Below are positions 8,557-17,798 of a stretch of 64,000 nt of DNA, piece by piece. The stretch comes from Candidatus Poribacteria bacterium (lineage in GTDB: Bacteria > Poribacteria > WGA-4E > WGA-3G), in NCBI GenBank assembly GCA_028820845.1, contig JAPPII010000067.1, positions 57,566 to 121,565 on the forward strand, given 5' to 3'. The position numbers and the translations under genes are program-made. Position 1 is the stretch's first letter; each line of letters starts with the position of its first letter. A model generated the notes under the pieces. The model was given only the letters and a program-made list of their open reading frames with translations, ran no database searches and had not been told where the DNA came from.

Positions 8557-10758
8557 TTATGAATCAGATAGGGTTTGCAGCGGTGCAGTAGAAGTTGCAA
8601 GTTGTTTCGTACCGGCACGACTAAATCGAACGGTAACATAAACGTCGTGTCCAGTCTCATTGACTTTCGTTACCTTACCCCTTCCGAATTTCGGGTGAAG
8701 AACAATCTGATCCACATAGTAGTCTGGAGAATCTTCTTCAGAAACCACCTCATACAAACCCGTTGTTTCACGGAATGGAGAGCGGTAACGGTCAACCTGC
8801 TTGATGAGATGCGCTGGGATCTCGGAGATAAAGCGAGACTGCGTGCGATATTCTATTTCCCGATACGTTCTTCGCGAAGTCGCATGTAAGAGATAGAGCT
8901 GCTCCATTGCGCGTGTGATACCGACGTAACAGAGGCGACGTTCTTCTTCTAACTCCTCTTGGGTACCGAGCGAGCGTTGATGCGGTAGGTAGCCTTCCTC
9001 CATACCGACGATGAAAACGAACGGGAATTCCAATCCTTTCGCGCTGTGCAAGGTCATCAAAGTTACCATATCGGTGGTGTCCGTTTCCATGGTATCTATA
9101 TCCGCAATGAGTGCGACATTCTCCAAATAGTCCGAGAGAGTCGGTTCGGCGTGATTTTGTTCATAGTCGATAACGGCGTTAATGAGTTCCTCAATATTTT
9201 CGACGCGATTCTGTGCCTCAATCGAATCTTGTTGCCGCAAATTTTTGAGGTACCCGGTCTCTTGTAGGACATAATCCAGCGCGTCTGCAGGGAGGATCGT
9301 TGCGTCAAGGTCATCAAAGATTTTCGCAAAACGACGGACCTTCGCCTGAAGTCCGCGGTTGATTGTGGAAATCTCATCAACCCGATGGACAGCGTCAAAG
9401 AGGGTTATGCCCTCTTCAACCGCAAAATCGACGAGCCTTTGAAGGGTGGTACTCCCGATGCCACGACTCGGCACGTTTATAATCCGTCTCAGACTCATAG
9501 AATCACTCGGATTACACATCACACGGAGATAGGCAAGCAGGTCTTTGACCTCCATCCGGTCATAGAAGCCGACACCGCCGACAATCTGATACGGGATATT
9601 CGCGGTTCGGAACGCCTCCTCAAAAATTCGGGACTGTGCGTTGGTTCGATAAAAGATGGCAAAGTCTTTGTAATCAACTCCCTCAGTATGCCAATCCTCA
9701 ATTTGGGTTCCGACGTACCCCGCTTCATCGTTTTCGTCCATCGCCTCATAGCAGGTAACGAGTTCACCGATGTTATTTTCAGTCCAGAGTTTCTTCGCCT
9801 TCCGTTCCGTATTGTTGTGGACGACACCCCACGCGGCATCTAAGATATTTTGTGTAGAACGATAGTTCTGCTCGAGACGGAGAACACACGTGTTCGGATA
9901 ATCCTTCTCAAAATCGAGGATATTCCTAATGTCGGCACCGCGGAAGGCATAGATGGATTGGTCATCATCCCCAACAACGCAGATATTCTGCTTCGCTCCA
10001 GTGAGCAACTGCACAAGTTCATATTGACAGCGATTGGTATCTTGATACTCATCAACAAGGATATACTCGAATTTGTTCTGATAATACCGACAGACCTCTG
10101 GATTTTGACGTAAAATCTCTACCGCGAAGAGAAGCAGGTCATCGAAATCAAGGGCGTTGTTCAGACGGAGGGCGTCTTGGTAAAGTGCGTAGATTTCTGC
10201 AACCACCCTGTCAAAATAGCCGTCTGCCATATTTCGGAAGTCCGCCGGTGAGATAGACTCGTTTTTGGCACGACTGATATTGCTAAGGATCGCGCGCGGG
10301 TGAAACTGCTTATCGCTATAGTTGAGTTGTCGGAGGACATCTTTGACGAGCGTGGCTTGTTCCCCTGTATCGTAGATAGTAAAGTTGCGGGTATAGGCGT
10401 GATCTCCCGGTCGGGTTACGTTTTTAGTTTCTCTCCCCGCACCTAATTTCTCAATATCTCGGCGAAGGATACGGGCACAGGTTGCATGGAAAGTTGCCAC
10501 CCAGAGATCTCGGCCAACGCTGCCTTGAACGAGTGTATCTAAACGCTCCTTCATCTCATTTGCTGCCTTGTTCGTAAAAGTGACAGCGAGGATACGGAAC
10601 GGGGAAATATCGTGATGTTTTATGAGGTAAGCGATTCGGTGTGTGATGACGCGCGTTTTGCCACTACCGGCACCGGATAGAATAAGGAGCGGTCCGTTGG
10701 TGTGTTGGACTGCCTCGCGCTGGACATCATTTAGAGATCTTAATAGGGTGTCGTTCAT
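8557..10758 (-). CDS. pcrA: UvrD/PcrA-type superfamily 1 DNA helicase
   Basis: 733 residues. An ATP-dependent 3'-5' helicase used in nucleotide excision repair, mismatch repair and clearing of stalled forks. Seen: Q-motif (LNDVQREAV), Walker A GAGSGKT (29-35), motif II LVDEYQDTN, motif III GDDDQSIYAFRGA, motif IV QNYRST and motif VI VGITRAMEQL. The C-terminal ~50 residues (VLHPKFGRGKVTKVNETGHD) form the PcrA/UvrD Tudor-like domain that contacts RNA polymerase. The start is the ATG at 10758; there is no ribosome site and the predicted transcription start lies one or two bases before it. It may be co-transcribed with gatC downstream. Confidence 0.96.
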   Translation of the reverse strand: MNDTLLRSLNDVQREAVQHTNGPLLILSGAGSGKTRVITHRIAYLIKHHDISPFRILAVTFTNKAANEMKERLDTLVQGSVGRDLWVATFHATCARILRRDIEKLGAGRETKNVTRPGDHAYTRNFTIYDTGEQATLVKDVLRQLNYSDKQFHPRAILSNISRAKNESISPADFRNMADGYFDRVVAEIYALYQDALRLNNALDFDDLLLFAVEILRQNPEVCRYYQNKFEYILVDEYQDTNRCQYELVQLLTGAKQNICVVGDDDQSIYAFRGADIRNILDFEKDYPNTCVLRLEQNYRSTQNILDAAWGVVHNNTERKAKKLWTENNIGELVTCYEAMDENDEAGYVGTQIEDWHTEGVDYKDFAIFYRTNAQSRIFEEAFRTANIPYQIVGGVGFYDRMEVKDLLAYLRVMCNPSDSMSLRRIINVPSRGIGSTTLQRLVDFAVEEGITLFDAVHRVDEISTINRGLQAKVRRFAKIFDDLDATILPADALDYVLQETGYLKNLRQQDSIEAQNRVENIEELINAVIDYEQNHAEPTLSDYLENVALIADIDTMETDTTDMVTLMTLHSAKGLEFPFVFIVGMEEGYLPHQRSLGTQEELEEERRLCYVGITRAMEQLYLLHATSRRTYREIEYRTQSRFISEIPAHLIKQVDRYRSPFRETTGLYEVVSEEDSPDYYVDQIVLHPKFGRGKVTKVNETGHDVYVTVRFSRAGTKQLATSTAPLQTLSDS

Positions 10759-10765
10759 GCTATAA

Positions 10766-10795
10766 AGTATACACAATTTGGGATTAATTTTGCAA
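10766..10795 (-). promoter_or_regulatory. Promoter for pcrA, predicting a leaderless mRNA
   Basis: Minus strand: -35 TTGCAA (10795-10790) and -10 TATACT (10771-10766) with an 18-bp spacer. The expected start, about 6-7 bases after the -10, falls at 10759-10760, next to the ATG at 10758. Confidence 0.62.
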
Positions 10796-10813
10796 GGGGA
10801 AATATTTTAATGG

Positions 10814-10834
10814 CTATCAGCGGTCAGCAGTCAG
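10814..10834. repeat. Heptanucleotide tandem repeat
   Basis: CTATCAG, CGGTCAG, CAGTCAG run directly into the GGCGAGGTT palindrome that follows. Confidence 0.55.
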
Positions 10835-10835
10835 T

Positions 10836-10860
10836 GGCGAGGTTGGGAAACCTCGCCTAC
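10836..10860. repeat. Palindromic repeat, GGCGAGGTT word with CTAC tail
   Basis: GGCGAGGTT and AACCTCGCC arms around GGGA, with CTAC tail, just after the uvrA stop. Confidence 0.82.
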
Positions 10861-10882
10861 CTATTTTTGGGGAAAACGGAAG

Positions 10883-13753
10883 TTAGATAAGATAGTCCTT
10901 CAAGAATTGTCCGGTGAAAGAGGCTTTGGCGTTGGCGATTTCTTCGGGGGTGCCTTGTGCTAAGACCTCTCCGCCTTTATGTCCACCCTCTGGACCGAGA
11001 TCAATCACATAATCGGCAGTCTTGATGACATCCAGATGGTGTTCAATCACAATGACAGTGTGTCCGGTATCCACAAGACGATTGAGACTGTCTAAGAGTT
11101 TCTGCACGTCGGCGATATGAAGCCCGGTGGTCGGTTCGTCCAAGATATAGAGGTTATGCTTTCCGCGCTTGATTTTACCCAATTCACTTGCCAACTTGAT
11201 TCGCTGCGCTTCGCCACCGGAGAGGATCGTGGCGGGATGCCCAATTTGGAGATACCCCATGCCGAGTTGATTGAGGACGCTCAGCTTGTGATGGATTAAC
11301 CGCTGATCGGCAAAGAATTCAACGCCTTCCTCAATTGACATCGTAAGGATTTCGGAGATATTTCTGCCGTTGTAGGTAACGTCAAGCGTATCCTCATTGT
11401 AGCGCGCCCCTTTACAGGTTGGACAGACGACTTCAACATCCGGCATAAAATGGAGTTGGGTGGTAATGGTGCCTTCACCGTGGCACTCTTCGCACCGTCC
11501 CCCTTTGACGTTGAAACTGAATCGGGAGGCGGTGTAGCCTCTTGCAGCGGAGAGGGGTGTGCTGGCAAAAAGTTTTCGGATGTTATCGTAAAATTTGATA
11601 TAGGTTGCAGGATTAGAACGTGGCGAGCGACCTATGGGCGACTGGTCTATGTTGATAACATCGTCTATATGTTCGTGTCCTTCCAATTCATCGTGTGCGC
11701 CGTAGAGAGTTCGGCTGTCGTGATAGAGTGCATAAAGTTTCTTGTAGAGAATCTCGTTGACGAGTGTGCTTTTGCCGGAACCAGAGGCACCCGTAATGCA
11801 AATAAATACACCGAGCGGAATATCAATGTCGATGTCTCTAAGATTGTTTTCCCGTGCTCCGGTGATGCTTAGGAATTTGCCGTTTAAGTCGCGCCGTTGT
11901 TCTGGTAGTAAGATTTCACGTCTGCCACTCATGTAGAGTCCTGTCCAAGAGTCGGTACAGTCAAGGATTGTTTCAAGGTCGCCTTGGACGACGATATGCC
12001 CACCGTGGACCCCTGGTCCTGGTCCGAGTTCGATGATGTGATCGGCGGCACGGATTGTGCTTTCATCGTGTTCAACAACGATAACGGTGTTGCCGATGTC
12101 CCGCAATTTTCTTAGCGTCTCTATCATCTTCGCATTGTCCTTGGGATGCAAGCCGATACTGGGTTCATCAAGGACGTAGAGCATTCCCATTAATCCGGAG
12201 CCAATCTGCGTAGAGAGACGGATACGTTGCGATTCACCGCCAGAAAGGGTCGCGGAACGCCGATTGAGGTTGAGATAGTCGAGTCCGATGCCGAGGAGTA
12301 AGTTAATTCGGGCAACAAGCTCCTTGACGACCCGCTCTCCTGCTTCCCGCTGTTTTTCGGGCATATCTGTGATACTCAATAAGAAGTCTCGCAATTCTTC
12401 AAAGTGGAGTTCACCGACTTCGTGGATTGTCTGGCTCTCAATCGTAACGAGGAGTCGCTGTCTTTTGAGTTTCGCACCATCACAATCGGGACAGGTGCGT
12501 TCTACCATCACTTTTCGGAGATACTCTTCCATGCCGGAATGCGCCTCCCCGCGTTTTCGATAGTTTCGATAGTGCCTATCAATGCGGGTGGCGATTCCGT
12601 CAAAACGGATTTTTCGACCGAGGTGGCGTTTTTCGACGGGTCGCCCGCCTTCGGGTTGTAAGATGGGAAATTCTTCGCCGTGTGTGCCGTAATAGAGAAT
12701 ATCAACGACCTCTTCGGGCAAGTCAGCAAAAGGCATGTGCAAGTCAAAGTCGTAGTGCGCGGCGAGGCTGTACATTGTCCTGCCGTCCCATCGATCAGGA
12801 TCGTAGTTAAAGGCTTGATGGACGAACGCGCCCTCGGCGATACTCCGGCTCTTGTCAGGGACCAATAAGTTCGGATGTACCTGTAAGTAAGTGCCGAGTC
12901 CGGAACAGGTTACACATGCGCCGGTCGGTTCATTAAAGGTGAAGTGGTGGGGTCCAAGTTCAGCCATGAGTACGCCGTGTTTCAGGCATCCGAAGTCCTC
13001 TAAAAGTTCTACGGCATCCGCTTCGGCATCATCAGGAAATTTGACATCAAACCGCATGAAACCTTCACCGACAAGCATGGCATGTTCAAGAGAGGCGAGA
13101 ACCTGTCTGTCAATATCTTTTTTGATAAAGAATTTATCAACGATGACCTGTATGTCGTATTCGAGGTCGGGGTCGAGTTCGATTTCTTCGCTGATGTCGT
13201 GTTCAATCCCGTCAATTCTGACGTGTCTGCAGCCTTTCGTACGGATGTCGTCGAAGAGGTAATCATAATCCTCGCCGTAGATTTTAAAGACGGGTGCGTG
13301 AATCTCCACCTCGGAACCCTCTGGCAATGCAAGCAAACGCTCTAAGATTTGATGGTGTGAACGGATCGGAATTTCGGCTTCACAATACGGACAGTGGGCG
13401 ACACCGATGGTTGCGAAGAGCATACGGAGGTAGTCCTGCAAATCGGTCATTGTGCCGACGGTGGAGCGCGGGTTCATGGTGATTGTTTTCTGTTCGATAG
13501 AGACAACAGGCGATAATCCGTCAATGAAATCGACATCGGGTTTTTTGAGCTGCGTGATAAAGCGTTTGGCGTACGTGGACATGGATTCGAGGAATCGGCG
13601 TTGTCCCTCGGCATAGACGGTGTCAAATGCTAACGAGGATTTACCGGAGCCGCTGATCCCTGTGACGACAACGAGTTGGTTCCGTGGGATTTCGACTTCA
13701 ATATTTTGTAGATTGTTTTCGCGGGCACCTTTAACAGCGACGGTTTGTCTCAT
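10883..13753 (-). CDS. uvrA: Excinuclease ABC subunit A
   Basis: 956 residues. UvrA is the damage-sensing ATPase of nucleotide excision repair; it loads UvrB on lesions. Two ABC modules are visible: Walker [10 protein letters not shown] (32-40) and GASGSGKST (second half), with signatures [11 protein letters not shown] plus DEPSIGLHP, and [11 protein letters not shown] plus DEPTTGLH. The zinc modules are present as CPYC… and CVTC… in the first half and CEECHGEGT…CPTCKG in the second. The ATG at 13753 has GGAG seven bases upstream. The gene is separated from pcrA by about 125 bp holding repeats. It forms its own unit with no partner excinuclease gene in the window. Confidence 0.98.
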   Translation of the reverse strand: MRQTVAVKGARENNLQNIEVEIPRNQLVVVTGISGSGKSSLAFDTVYAEGQRRFLESMSTYAKRFITQLKKPDVDFIDGLSPVVSIEQKTITMNPRSTVGTMTDLQDYLRMLFATIGVAHCPYCEAEIPIRSHHQILERLLALPEGSEVEIHAPVFKIYGEDYDYLFDDIRTKGCRHVRIDGIEHDISEEIELDPDLEYDIQVIVDKFFIKKDIDRQVLASLEHAMLVGEGFMRFDVKFPDDAEADAVELLEDFGCLKHGVLMAELGPHHFTFNEPTGACVTCSGLGTYLQVHPNLLVPDKSRSIAEGAFVHQAFNYDPDRWDGRTMYSLAAHYDFDLHMPFADLPEEVVDILYYGTHGEEFPILQPEGGRPVEKRHLGRKIRFDGIATRIDRHYRNYRKRGEAHSGMEEYLRKVMVERTCPDCDGAKLKRQRLLVTIESQTIHEVGELHFEELRDFLLSITDMPEKQREAGERVVKELVARINLLLGIGLDYLNLNRRSATLSGGESQRIRLSTQIGSGLMGMLYVLDEPSIGLHPKDNAKMIETLRKLRDIGNTVIVVEHDESTIRAADHIIELGPGPGVHGGHIVVQGDLETILDCTDSWTGLYMSGRREILLPEQRRDLNGKFLSITGARENNLRDIDIDIPLGVFICITGASGSGKSTLVNEILYKKLYALYHDSRTLYGAHDELEGHEHIDDVINIDQSPIGRSPRSNPATYIKFYDNIRKLFASTPLSAARGYTASRFSFNVKGGRCEECHGEGTITTQLHFMPDVEVVCPTCKGARYNEDTLDVTYNGRNISEILTMSIEEGVEFFADQRLIHHKLSVLNQLGMGYLQIGHPATILSGGEAQRIKLASELGKIKRGKHNLYILDEPTTGLHIADVQKLLDSLNRLVDTGHTVIVIEHHLDVIKTADYVIDLGPEGGHKGGEVLAQGTPEEIANAKASFTGQFLKDYLI

Positions 13754-13811
13754 GTCTCCTCTCCATTATAGTTCTTGGTTCTTGGTCTTTGGTTCTTGGT
13801 ATTCGGAGGAC

Positions 13812-13835
13812 CCGCAAACTAACAGTTTGCGGTAC
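13812..13835. repeat. Palindromic repeat, CCGCAAACT word
   Basis: CCGCAAACT and AGTTTGCGG-type arms, GTAC tail. Confidence 0.82.
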
Positions 13836-14222
13836 AATAGAAGTGTCGAATATAATTACGGAATTCACTCTAATTTATAACGTTATTACATGTCGAATAG
13901 CAACGAATTATTTCAGCGCGCCTCATGCGTTGTTTAAGTCGGATTTACGTTAAAAATGTTACACTAAATGTTACACAACTTAACATTTGATAACCTGTTA
14001 TCTAATCTGTAGAAAACTCAATGGCCGTAAGGGTTTATAGGCTTTTTTCTTTTGATTTTTTCGTGTGTGCAAAAAACGTAATTTGGCGAAAAGTGTAACA
14101 TTTTGGCTATTGTGGGTTTTTCAAAATTAGCGTCAAACTTATTTTTAGTATAGTATAATTATACCATATTTTTGGATAGATGTCAAGTTTTTTTATGCAT
14201 TTATATAGGGTCATTTTGAGTA

Positions 14223-14251
14223 GCCGTTAGCGATTAGCAGTCAGCCGTCAG
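14223..14251. repeat. Heptanucleotide tandem repeat
   Basis: GCCGTTA, GCGATTA, GCAGTCA, GCCGTCA in register with period 7. Confidence 0.6.
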
Positions 14252-14316
14252 GGGTTATAATACCAATTCTAATTGATAATTCCTCTTAAAAGGTTGACTA
14301 TTTTTCAGCACTGCTC

Positions 14317-14340
14317 GGTGCGGTTAGAAACCGCACCTAC
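14317..14340. repeat. Palindromic repeat, GGTGCGGTT word
   Basis: Identical arms and AGA loop to the copy at 5842-5865, with CTAC tail. Confidence 0.85.
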
Positions 14341-14422
14341 CGGGTGTGGTGTGAGTGGGTTCGGTTAATGCGAGATAAACTTTTAGAAATGGTATTAGAA
14401 TTAATTGGACACTCTGCACCGA

Positions 14423-14442
14423 CGAGGTTAGGAAACCTCGCC
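14423..14442. repeat. Palindromic repeat, CGAGGTT word
   Basis: CGAGGTT and AACCTCG arms with AGGA loop, as at 5791. Confidence 0.78.
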
Positions 14443-14557
14443 AGCGACGAGAAGAACATGTGTATTTATTTTCAGGATCCACCAGAATCTATTCCCAGAC
14501 TCTGGTAAACCTTAGCATTAATTAGACATTCAGCGAATCAACGTCAGAATGCGCGCG

Positions 14558-14575
14558 GGTGCGGTTAGAAACCGT
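14558..14575. repeat. Truncated GGTGCGGTT repeat
   Basis: Only the left arm and part of the right arm (GGTGCGGTT, AACCG) are kept; the sequence then diverges. Confidence 0.55.
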
Positions 14576-14652
14576 GAAGAAATCCGCAGAAATACCCAAG
14601 CAAAAACACCCCAAGCAAAAACCCTACCGCTGAAGGAATGTGTCTATTCATA

Positions 14653-16626
14653 TCACAGAAACGGATTGTTTGCGTCGAAGTAATATGAGGGTTCCTCTAC
14701 GGAAACTTGGCTGTCCATTGTCAGACGGACGGGTGCGGAGAATTGTTCGATAATTTCCTTTTGCACGAGCCATTCGCACGCCATGCCAAGGGTGAGTTCG
14801 CGTTTGCCGAAATGTGTGTAGAGATCGGTGATCGTCCGCTCCTCACCGGATGCCTCTAAGAAGTCAAGCAACGGTTTGAATAGGAGCTGCAAATCGTCCT
14901 CCAAATACCGATCGACGCGTTCGAGTGCCTCGCGGAGCATAACTTCAGTTTTGGGTTTGTCTATGAGGTCAATGAAAACAGCGTTGAAAAAGTCTGGGTT
15001 GTGTTTGCGTGCTTGATAGATAACCTTGCGCCTGGGGGTTTCGCCGTGTTTGAGGACTTCAATACGTGCCAGATTCGTAATCGCGTATTTTAGGTAGAGA
15101 AAGGTATAATCGATGTCGTGTTTGAGGTGTAACCACTTCTCGGCTTTGGCGAGGATGCCTGTTACGTTAGCGGCAGTATTGAAAAGTTGGGACTGCTTAT
15201 CTCTGTCCCCGACCTGCAGACAAGAAGGATCACCAACAGGAAAACTCACATCGCTGTCCACAGCAAAAAGGCTGTCTTTGGAAAAGAGGACACGACTCTC
15301 AGCAAGGATTGAATGGAGTCGGCTGCCTTGCAGTGTTCTGTCCAATAATTTCTTGTAATCGCTGCGGGTGTAGAGTTCGACCCGGAACGGGATGCCGTCT
15401 TCGATGAGTTGAAATTCTTTTCGCCTGAACTTTGTGCCGTCTCGGAGGATCAATGTTATGTGAACGGCAGTCTTCTCCCAGACGTTGTCTTGGGCGAGGT
15501 TGTTCGTGAGAACGGCAGCGAGGATGTAGCGGTCCCGTTCGAGTGTGTCTGTTAAATTATTTAGTGCGTTGTGAATCTGCGTGTGGATGTCTTCGCGATC
15601 GCGAGTGGAACTCGCTCCTACAGGATCAGAGGGATCGCGAGGATCGCGAGTGGAACTCGCTCCTACAAGGGTGCTGTCGTAGTAGTAGGCGGGTTCTTCG
15701 ACGGCGATTTGGCTTTTGACTGTGAGATTTACGGGGGTTGCGACTTGTCTGATGATCCCTTTCCATGTGAGCCATTGGCACACAAGGTCGAGTGATTCTT
15801 CGTCAAATTCTGGTTCCTCTTCACTTTCACCGTGTGGATTGTGTCCCAAGTCGGCATTTAACTCGGTGCCAGTGCGGGGTGTCTTCTGCTCTTCAAGATA
15901 ATCGAGAATGGGTTGGAAGATAAACTGGCGTTCATCAAGATAGGCGTTAACTGCATTAAGCGCGCCCTGAATAACAGATTCATTCTTTTCGCAGTTGATG
16001 AGATCGGTATAGACGCTGTTGAAGAAGTCAGGATTGTACTCAAGGGCGGGTTGGATGACCTCGCGTGCGGGGATTTGATTATTTAAAAGAACTTCTACCC
16101 GTGCCAATCCTTGGACTGCGTCAAGTATGGAGAGAAAAGCGGTGAGACAATCCTGATTGACGTAAAACTGTTTTTCGGCGTATAGCAGGCTTGGCAAGGT
16201 ACTGGCGACAACGCTGAGAATTTGGAGCTGCTTATCGCGTTCGCCGATGCTGTTGCGGTCGGCGTTTTTATCATACCACTCCTCAATAGAGGCATCGCGC
16301 GAAAAGAGGAGCGTGCTGTGCGAGAAATAGGAGTGCATGAAAGACCCTTGTTGCGCGCGCTCTATGTTCTGTTTAAAAGCCTTTCGGGGTGTTATATTGG
16401 CGTGGATGTTGACACCGTTTTCGACGAGGGAGAAGAAGGATTGTGTGGGACGAATTGCGTCTCTGCCGATGAGTTCAACGTCAAGGTCGGACTTTTCCCA
16501 GACCTGCGCATAGGAAAAACTACCAGCGACAATCGCAGCGAGGATATAGGGATCCTTCTGAACTTTTTCGACGAGCGTATTCGCAGCCTCGCGATACTGT
16601 TCCTCAATGGCATCTTGGGATCGCAT
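14653..16626 (-). CDS. Tandemly duplicated nucleotidyltransferase-like protein
   Basis: 657 residues made of two homologous halves (~1-320 and ~345-657). The first half starts like a minimal nucleotidyltransferase: AGSFSYAQVWEKSDLDVELI contains the GS pair (35-36) and the DxD acids (D47, D49). The second half keeps the frame of the motif (NNLAQDNVWEKTAVHITLIL) but has lost the GS and both acids, so it is probably non-catalytic. Both halves continue with matching helical regions (RDKQ, LARIEVL, NPDFFN) and end with a VEEP-Y-YY-D block. The ~22-residue joint between halves is encoded by two copies of an intergenic palindrome (15597-15666). The ATG at 16626 has AGGAG upstream. The substrate is unknown; in this fold it can be an antibiotic, a protein or RNA. 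Confidence 0.72.
   Translation of the reverse strand: MRSQDAIEEQYREAANTLVEKVQKDPYILAAIVAGSFSYAQVWEKSDLDVELIGRDAIRPTQSFFSLVENGVNIHANITPRKAFKQNIERAQQGSFMHSYFSHSTLLFSRDASIEEWYDKNADRNSIGERDKQLQILSVVASTLPSLLYAEKQFYVNQDCLTAFLSILDAVQGLARVEVLLNNQIPAREVIQPALEYNPDFFNSVYTDLINCEKNESVIQGALNAVNAYLDERQFIFQPILDYLEEQKTPRTGTELNADLGHNPHGESEEEPEFDEESLDLVCQWLTWKGIIRQVATPVNLTVKSQIAVEEPAYYYDSTLVGASSTRDPRDPSDPVGASSTRDREDIHTQIHNALNNLTDTLERDRYILAAVLTNNLAQDNVWEKTAVHITLILRDGTKFRRKEFQLIEDGIPFRVELYTRSDYKKLLDRTLQGSRLHSILAESRVLFSKDSLFAVDSDVSFPVGDPSCLQVGDRDKQSQLFNTAANVTGILAKAEKWLHLKHDIDYTFLYLKYAITNLARIEVLKHGETPRRKVIYQARKHNPDFFNAVFIDLIDKPKTEVMLREALERVDRYLEDDLQLLFKPLLDFLEASGEERTITDLYTHFGKRELTLGMACEWLVQKEIIEQFSAPVRLTMDSQVSVEEPSYYFDANNPFL
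15597..15666. repeat. Two copies of a GCGAGT palindrome inside the coding sequence
   Basis: The words GCGAGT and ACTCGC, with a CTCCTAC flank, occur at 15597-15621 and 15642-15666, exactly 45 bases apart. On the minus strand each is read in frame as VGASSTRD. The structure matches the intergenic palindromes elsewhere. Confidence 0.85.
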
Positions 16627-16673
16627 GGGATTCTCCTAACGTGAGTTTGATTTAAAGGTTATCCGCAAAGGAT

Positions 16674-16690
16674 ACAAACTAACAGTTTGT
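16674..16690. repeat. Palindromic repeat, ACAAACT word
   Basis: ACAAACT and AGTTTGT arms around AAC. Confidence 0.7.
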
Positions 16691-16891
16691 GCGACAACAA
16701 AATCCTGTTTATCGGTGCAGTTAGAAGCCAAATTCTGTTTTTTTACATTGGGGATTGTTTCTTGTTAATTATACTATAAATTTGTTAAGAAAGCAAATTA
16801 TTTTTTGTTGTGCTGCGGAAAGGTGGAAGATTGGTATCTGAGGACCCGAAAATGGTTTTCTTGAGATAATTTCGGATATGTGATAATATGT

Positions 16892-17013
16892 TAGGACTTA
16901 CGCAATTTTGACTGCAGTCCGTTCTGTGAGATGCGAATTTTCCGAAACCACAGCGTTCGCCTGCCACAAACTGGGAAGTTTGTGCTACAAAAGAGCAGCA
17001 TGCGTAAGTCCTA
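16892..17013. mobile_element. MITE-like element with 13-bp perfect terminal inverted repeats
   Basis: The left end TAGGACTTACGCA (16892-16904) and right end TGCGTAAGTCCTA (17001-17013) are perfect inverted copies. The flanking bases TATGT occur immediately outside both ends (16887-16891 and 17014-17018), as expected for a 5-bp target duplication. The 122-bp element has no room for a transposase and contains a CACAAACT palindrome with CTAC tail (16965-16988). GGACTTACGCA-type ends are known from bacterial insertion sequences and their non-autonomous derivatives. Confidence 0.72.
16965..16988. repeat. Palindromic repeat nested in the MITE-like element
   Basis: CACAAACT and AGTTTGTG arms around GGGA, with CTAC tail. 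Confidence 0.75.
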
Positions 17014-17087
17014 TATGTATAGCACGTACTACCTCTTGGTCGGGATTTGGAAATCACACCAACAAAAGATAAATGGAGGAATGCCCA

Positions 17088-17798
17088 ATGAGATGGGTAA
17101 CATATTGCGGTATTGCGATAGTGGTAATGCTAATAGGCATACCTACTGGTTTCGCACTTCACGAAGAAGATAAGGGACCTGAAAAATTCGGACGTTACGA
17201 ATTCAAGGAGCAGGATATCAAAGCGGCAACGGATGCTTGTGAGGCGGGTGGTAAGCCGGGACCGGAATTCGTGCCGACGGTTCGAGATGATGAACCGAAC
17301 TTGGCACTCCTGAAAGATGCGACGGCGGAAGCGTCTTCACAGATAGCAGGCTGGTGTCCACGGCGGCACTGCACTGAATACCTCAACGACGGTTTCTATA
17401 ATAACTGCCGGAGTTGGATCATCGGTGCAATACCGGGGTGGGCGCAGATTGATATGGGCGATGTCGCGAATGTGAATCGGATCATATTCGGTAGCGATCA
17501 CTCACAAGGGTTTGTGGATCGGACAACTGTTGATTTCGATATTCTCGTGGCGACCACGAAAGCGGATCCAGATTCGGATGCGAACACATGGGAAAAGGTC
17601 TACACACACAAAGGGGATCCGATTAGCGAAACCACTGAGTTCACTTTTAAGGATGTAGAAGCTCGTTGGTTGCGCCTCCATATACGCGCGAATGGCGGTG
17701 CGCGTGTTGATGAGTTAGAGATTTACGGGGGCAGAGACCCGATGGCGGTTGAACCACACGAGAAACTTACGACAACGTGGGGAAATTTGAAAAAATAA
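17088..17798 (+). CDS. Secreted discoidin (F5/8 type C)-like domain protein
   Basis: 236 residues from the ATG at 17088, which has GGAGGA upstream (an ATG at 17073 overlaps that site). A signal peptide is clear (MRWVTYCGIAIVVMLIGIP…GFA). After a charged spacer, residues ~80-220 form a galactose-binding/discoidin-like beta sandwich: NLALLKDATAEASS, YLNDGFYNNCRSW, WAQIDMGDVANVNRIIFG, ARWLRLHIRANG and VDELEIYG are the usual strands of such domains, which bind carbohydrate or lipid surfaces. The C-terminus carries the tail VEPHEKLTTTWGNLKK, nearly the same as the tail of the LamG protein at 23256-24032. Its stop codon overlaps the start of the next gene (TAATG), so the two are coupled. Confidence 0.82.
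   Translation: MRWVTYCGIAIVVMLIGIPTGFALHEEDKGPEKFGRYEFKEQDIKAATDACEAGGKPGPEFVPTVRDDEPNLALLKDATAEASSQIAGWCPRRHCTEYLNDGFYNNCRSWIIGAIPGWAQIDMGDVANVNRIIFGSDHSQGFVDRTTVDFDILVATTKADPDSDANTWEKVYTHKGDPISETTEFTFKDVEARWLRLHIRANGGARVDELEIYGGRDPMAVEPHEKLTTTWGNLKK

Larger units (their letters stand above)
13754..14652. other. 900-bp gene-free stretch with repeats
   Basis: No credible gene. It contains the GCAAACT palindrome (13812-13835), an AT-rich part with three copies of the word TGTTACAC or its complement (near 13958, 13969 and 14095) around 13940-14110, a heptanucleotide tract (14223-14251), a GGTGCGGTT palindrome (14317-14340), a GAGGTT palindrome (14423-14442) and a decayed GGTGCGGTT half (14558-14575). 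No function is assigned to the AT-rich part. Confidence 0.7.
16627..17087. other. Gene-free divergent region holding a MITE-like element
   Basis: Lies between two divergent genes. Contents: an ACAAACT/AGTTTGT palindrome (16674-16690), an AT-rich part (16735-16810) probably carrying the minus-strand promoter, and a MITE-like element (16892-17013). No gene seen. Confidence 0.65.

Noticed and set aside
12288..12747. Several 80-100 codon frames opposite uvrA
   Set aside because: They lie wholly within strongly conserved UvrA coding sequence and have no ribosome sites or recognisable products.
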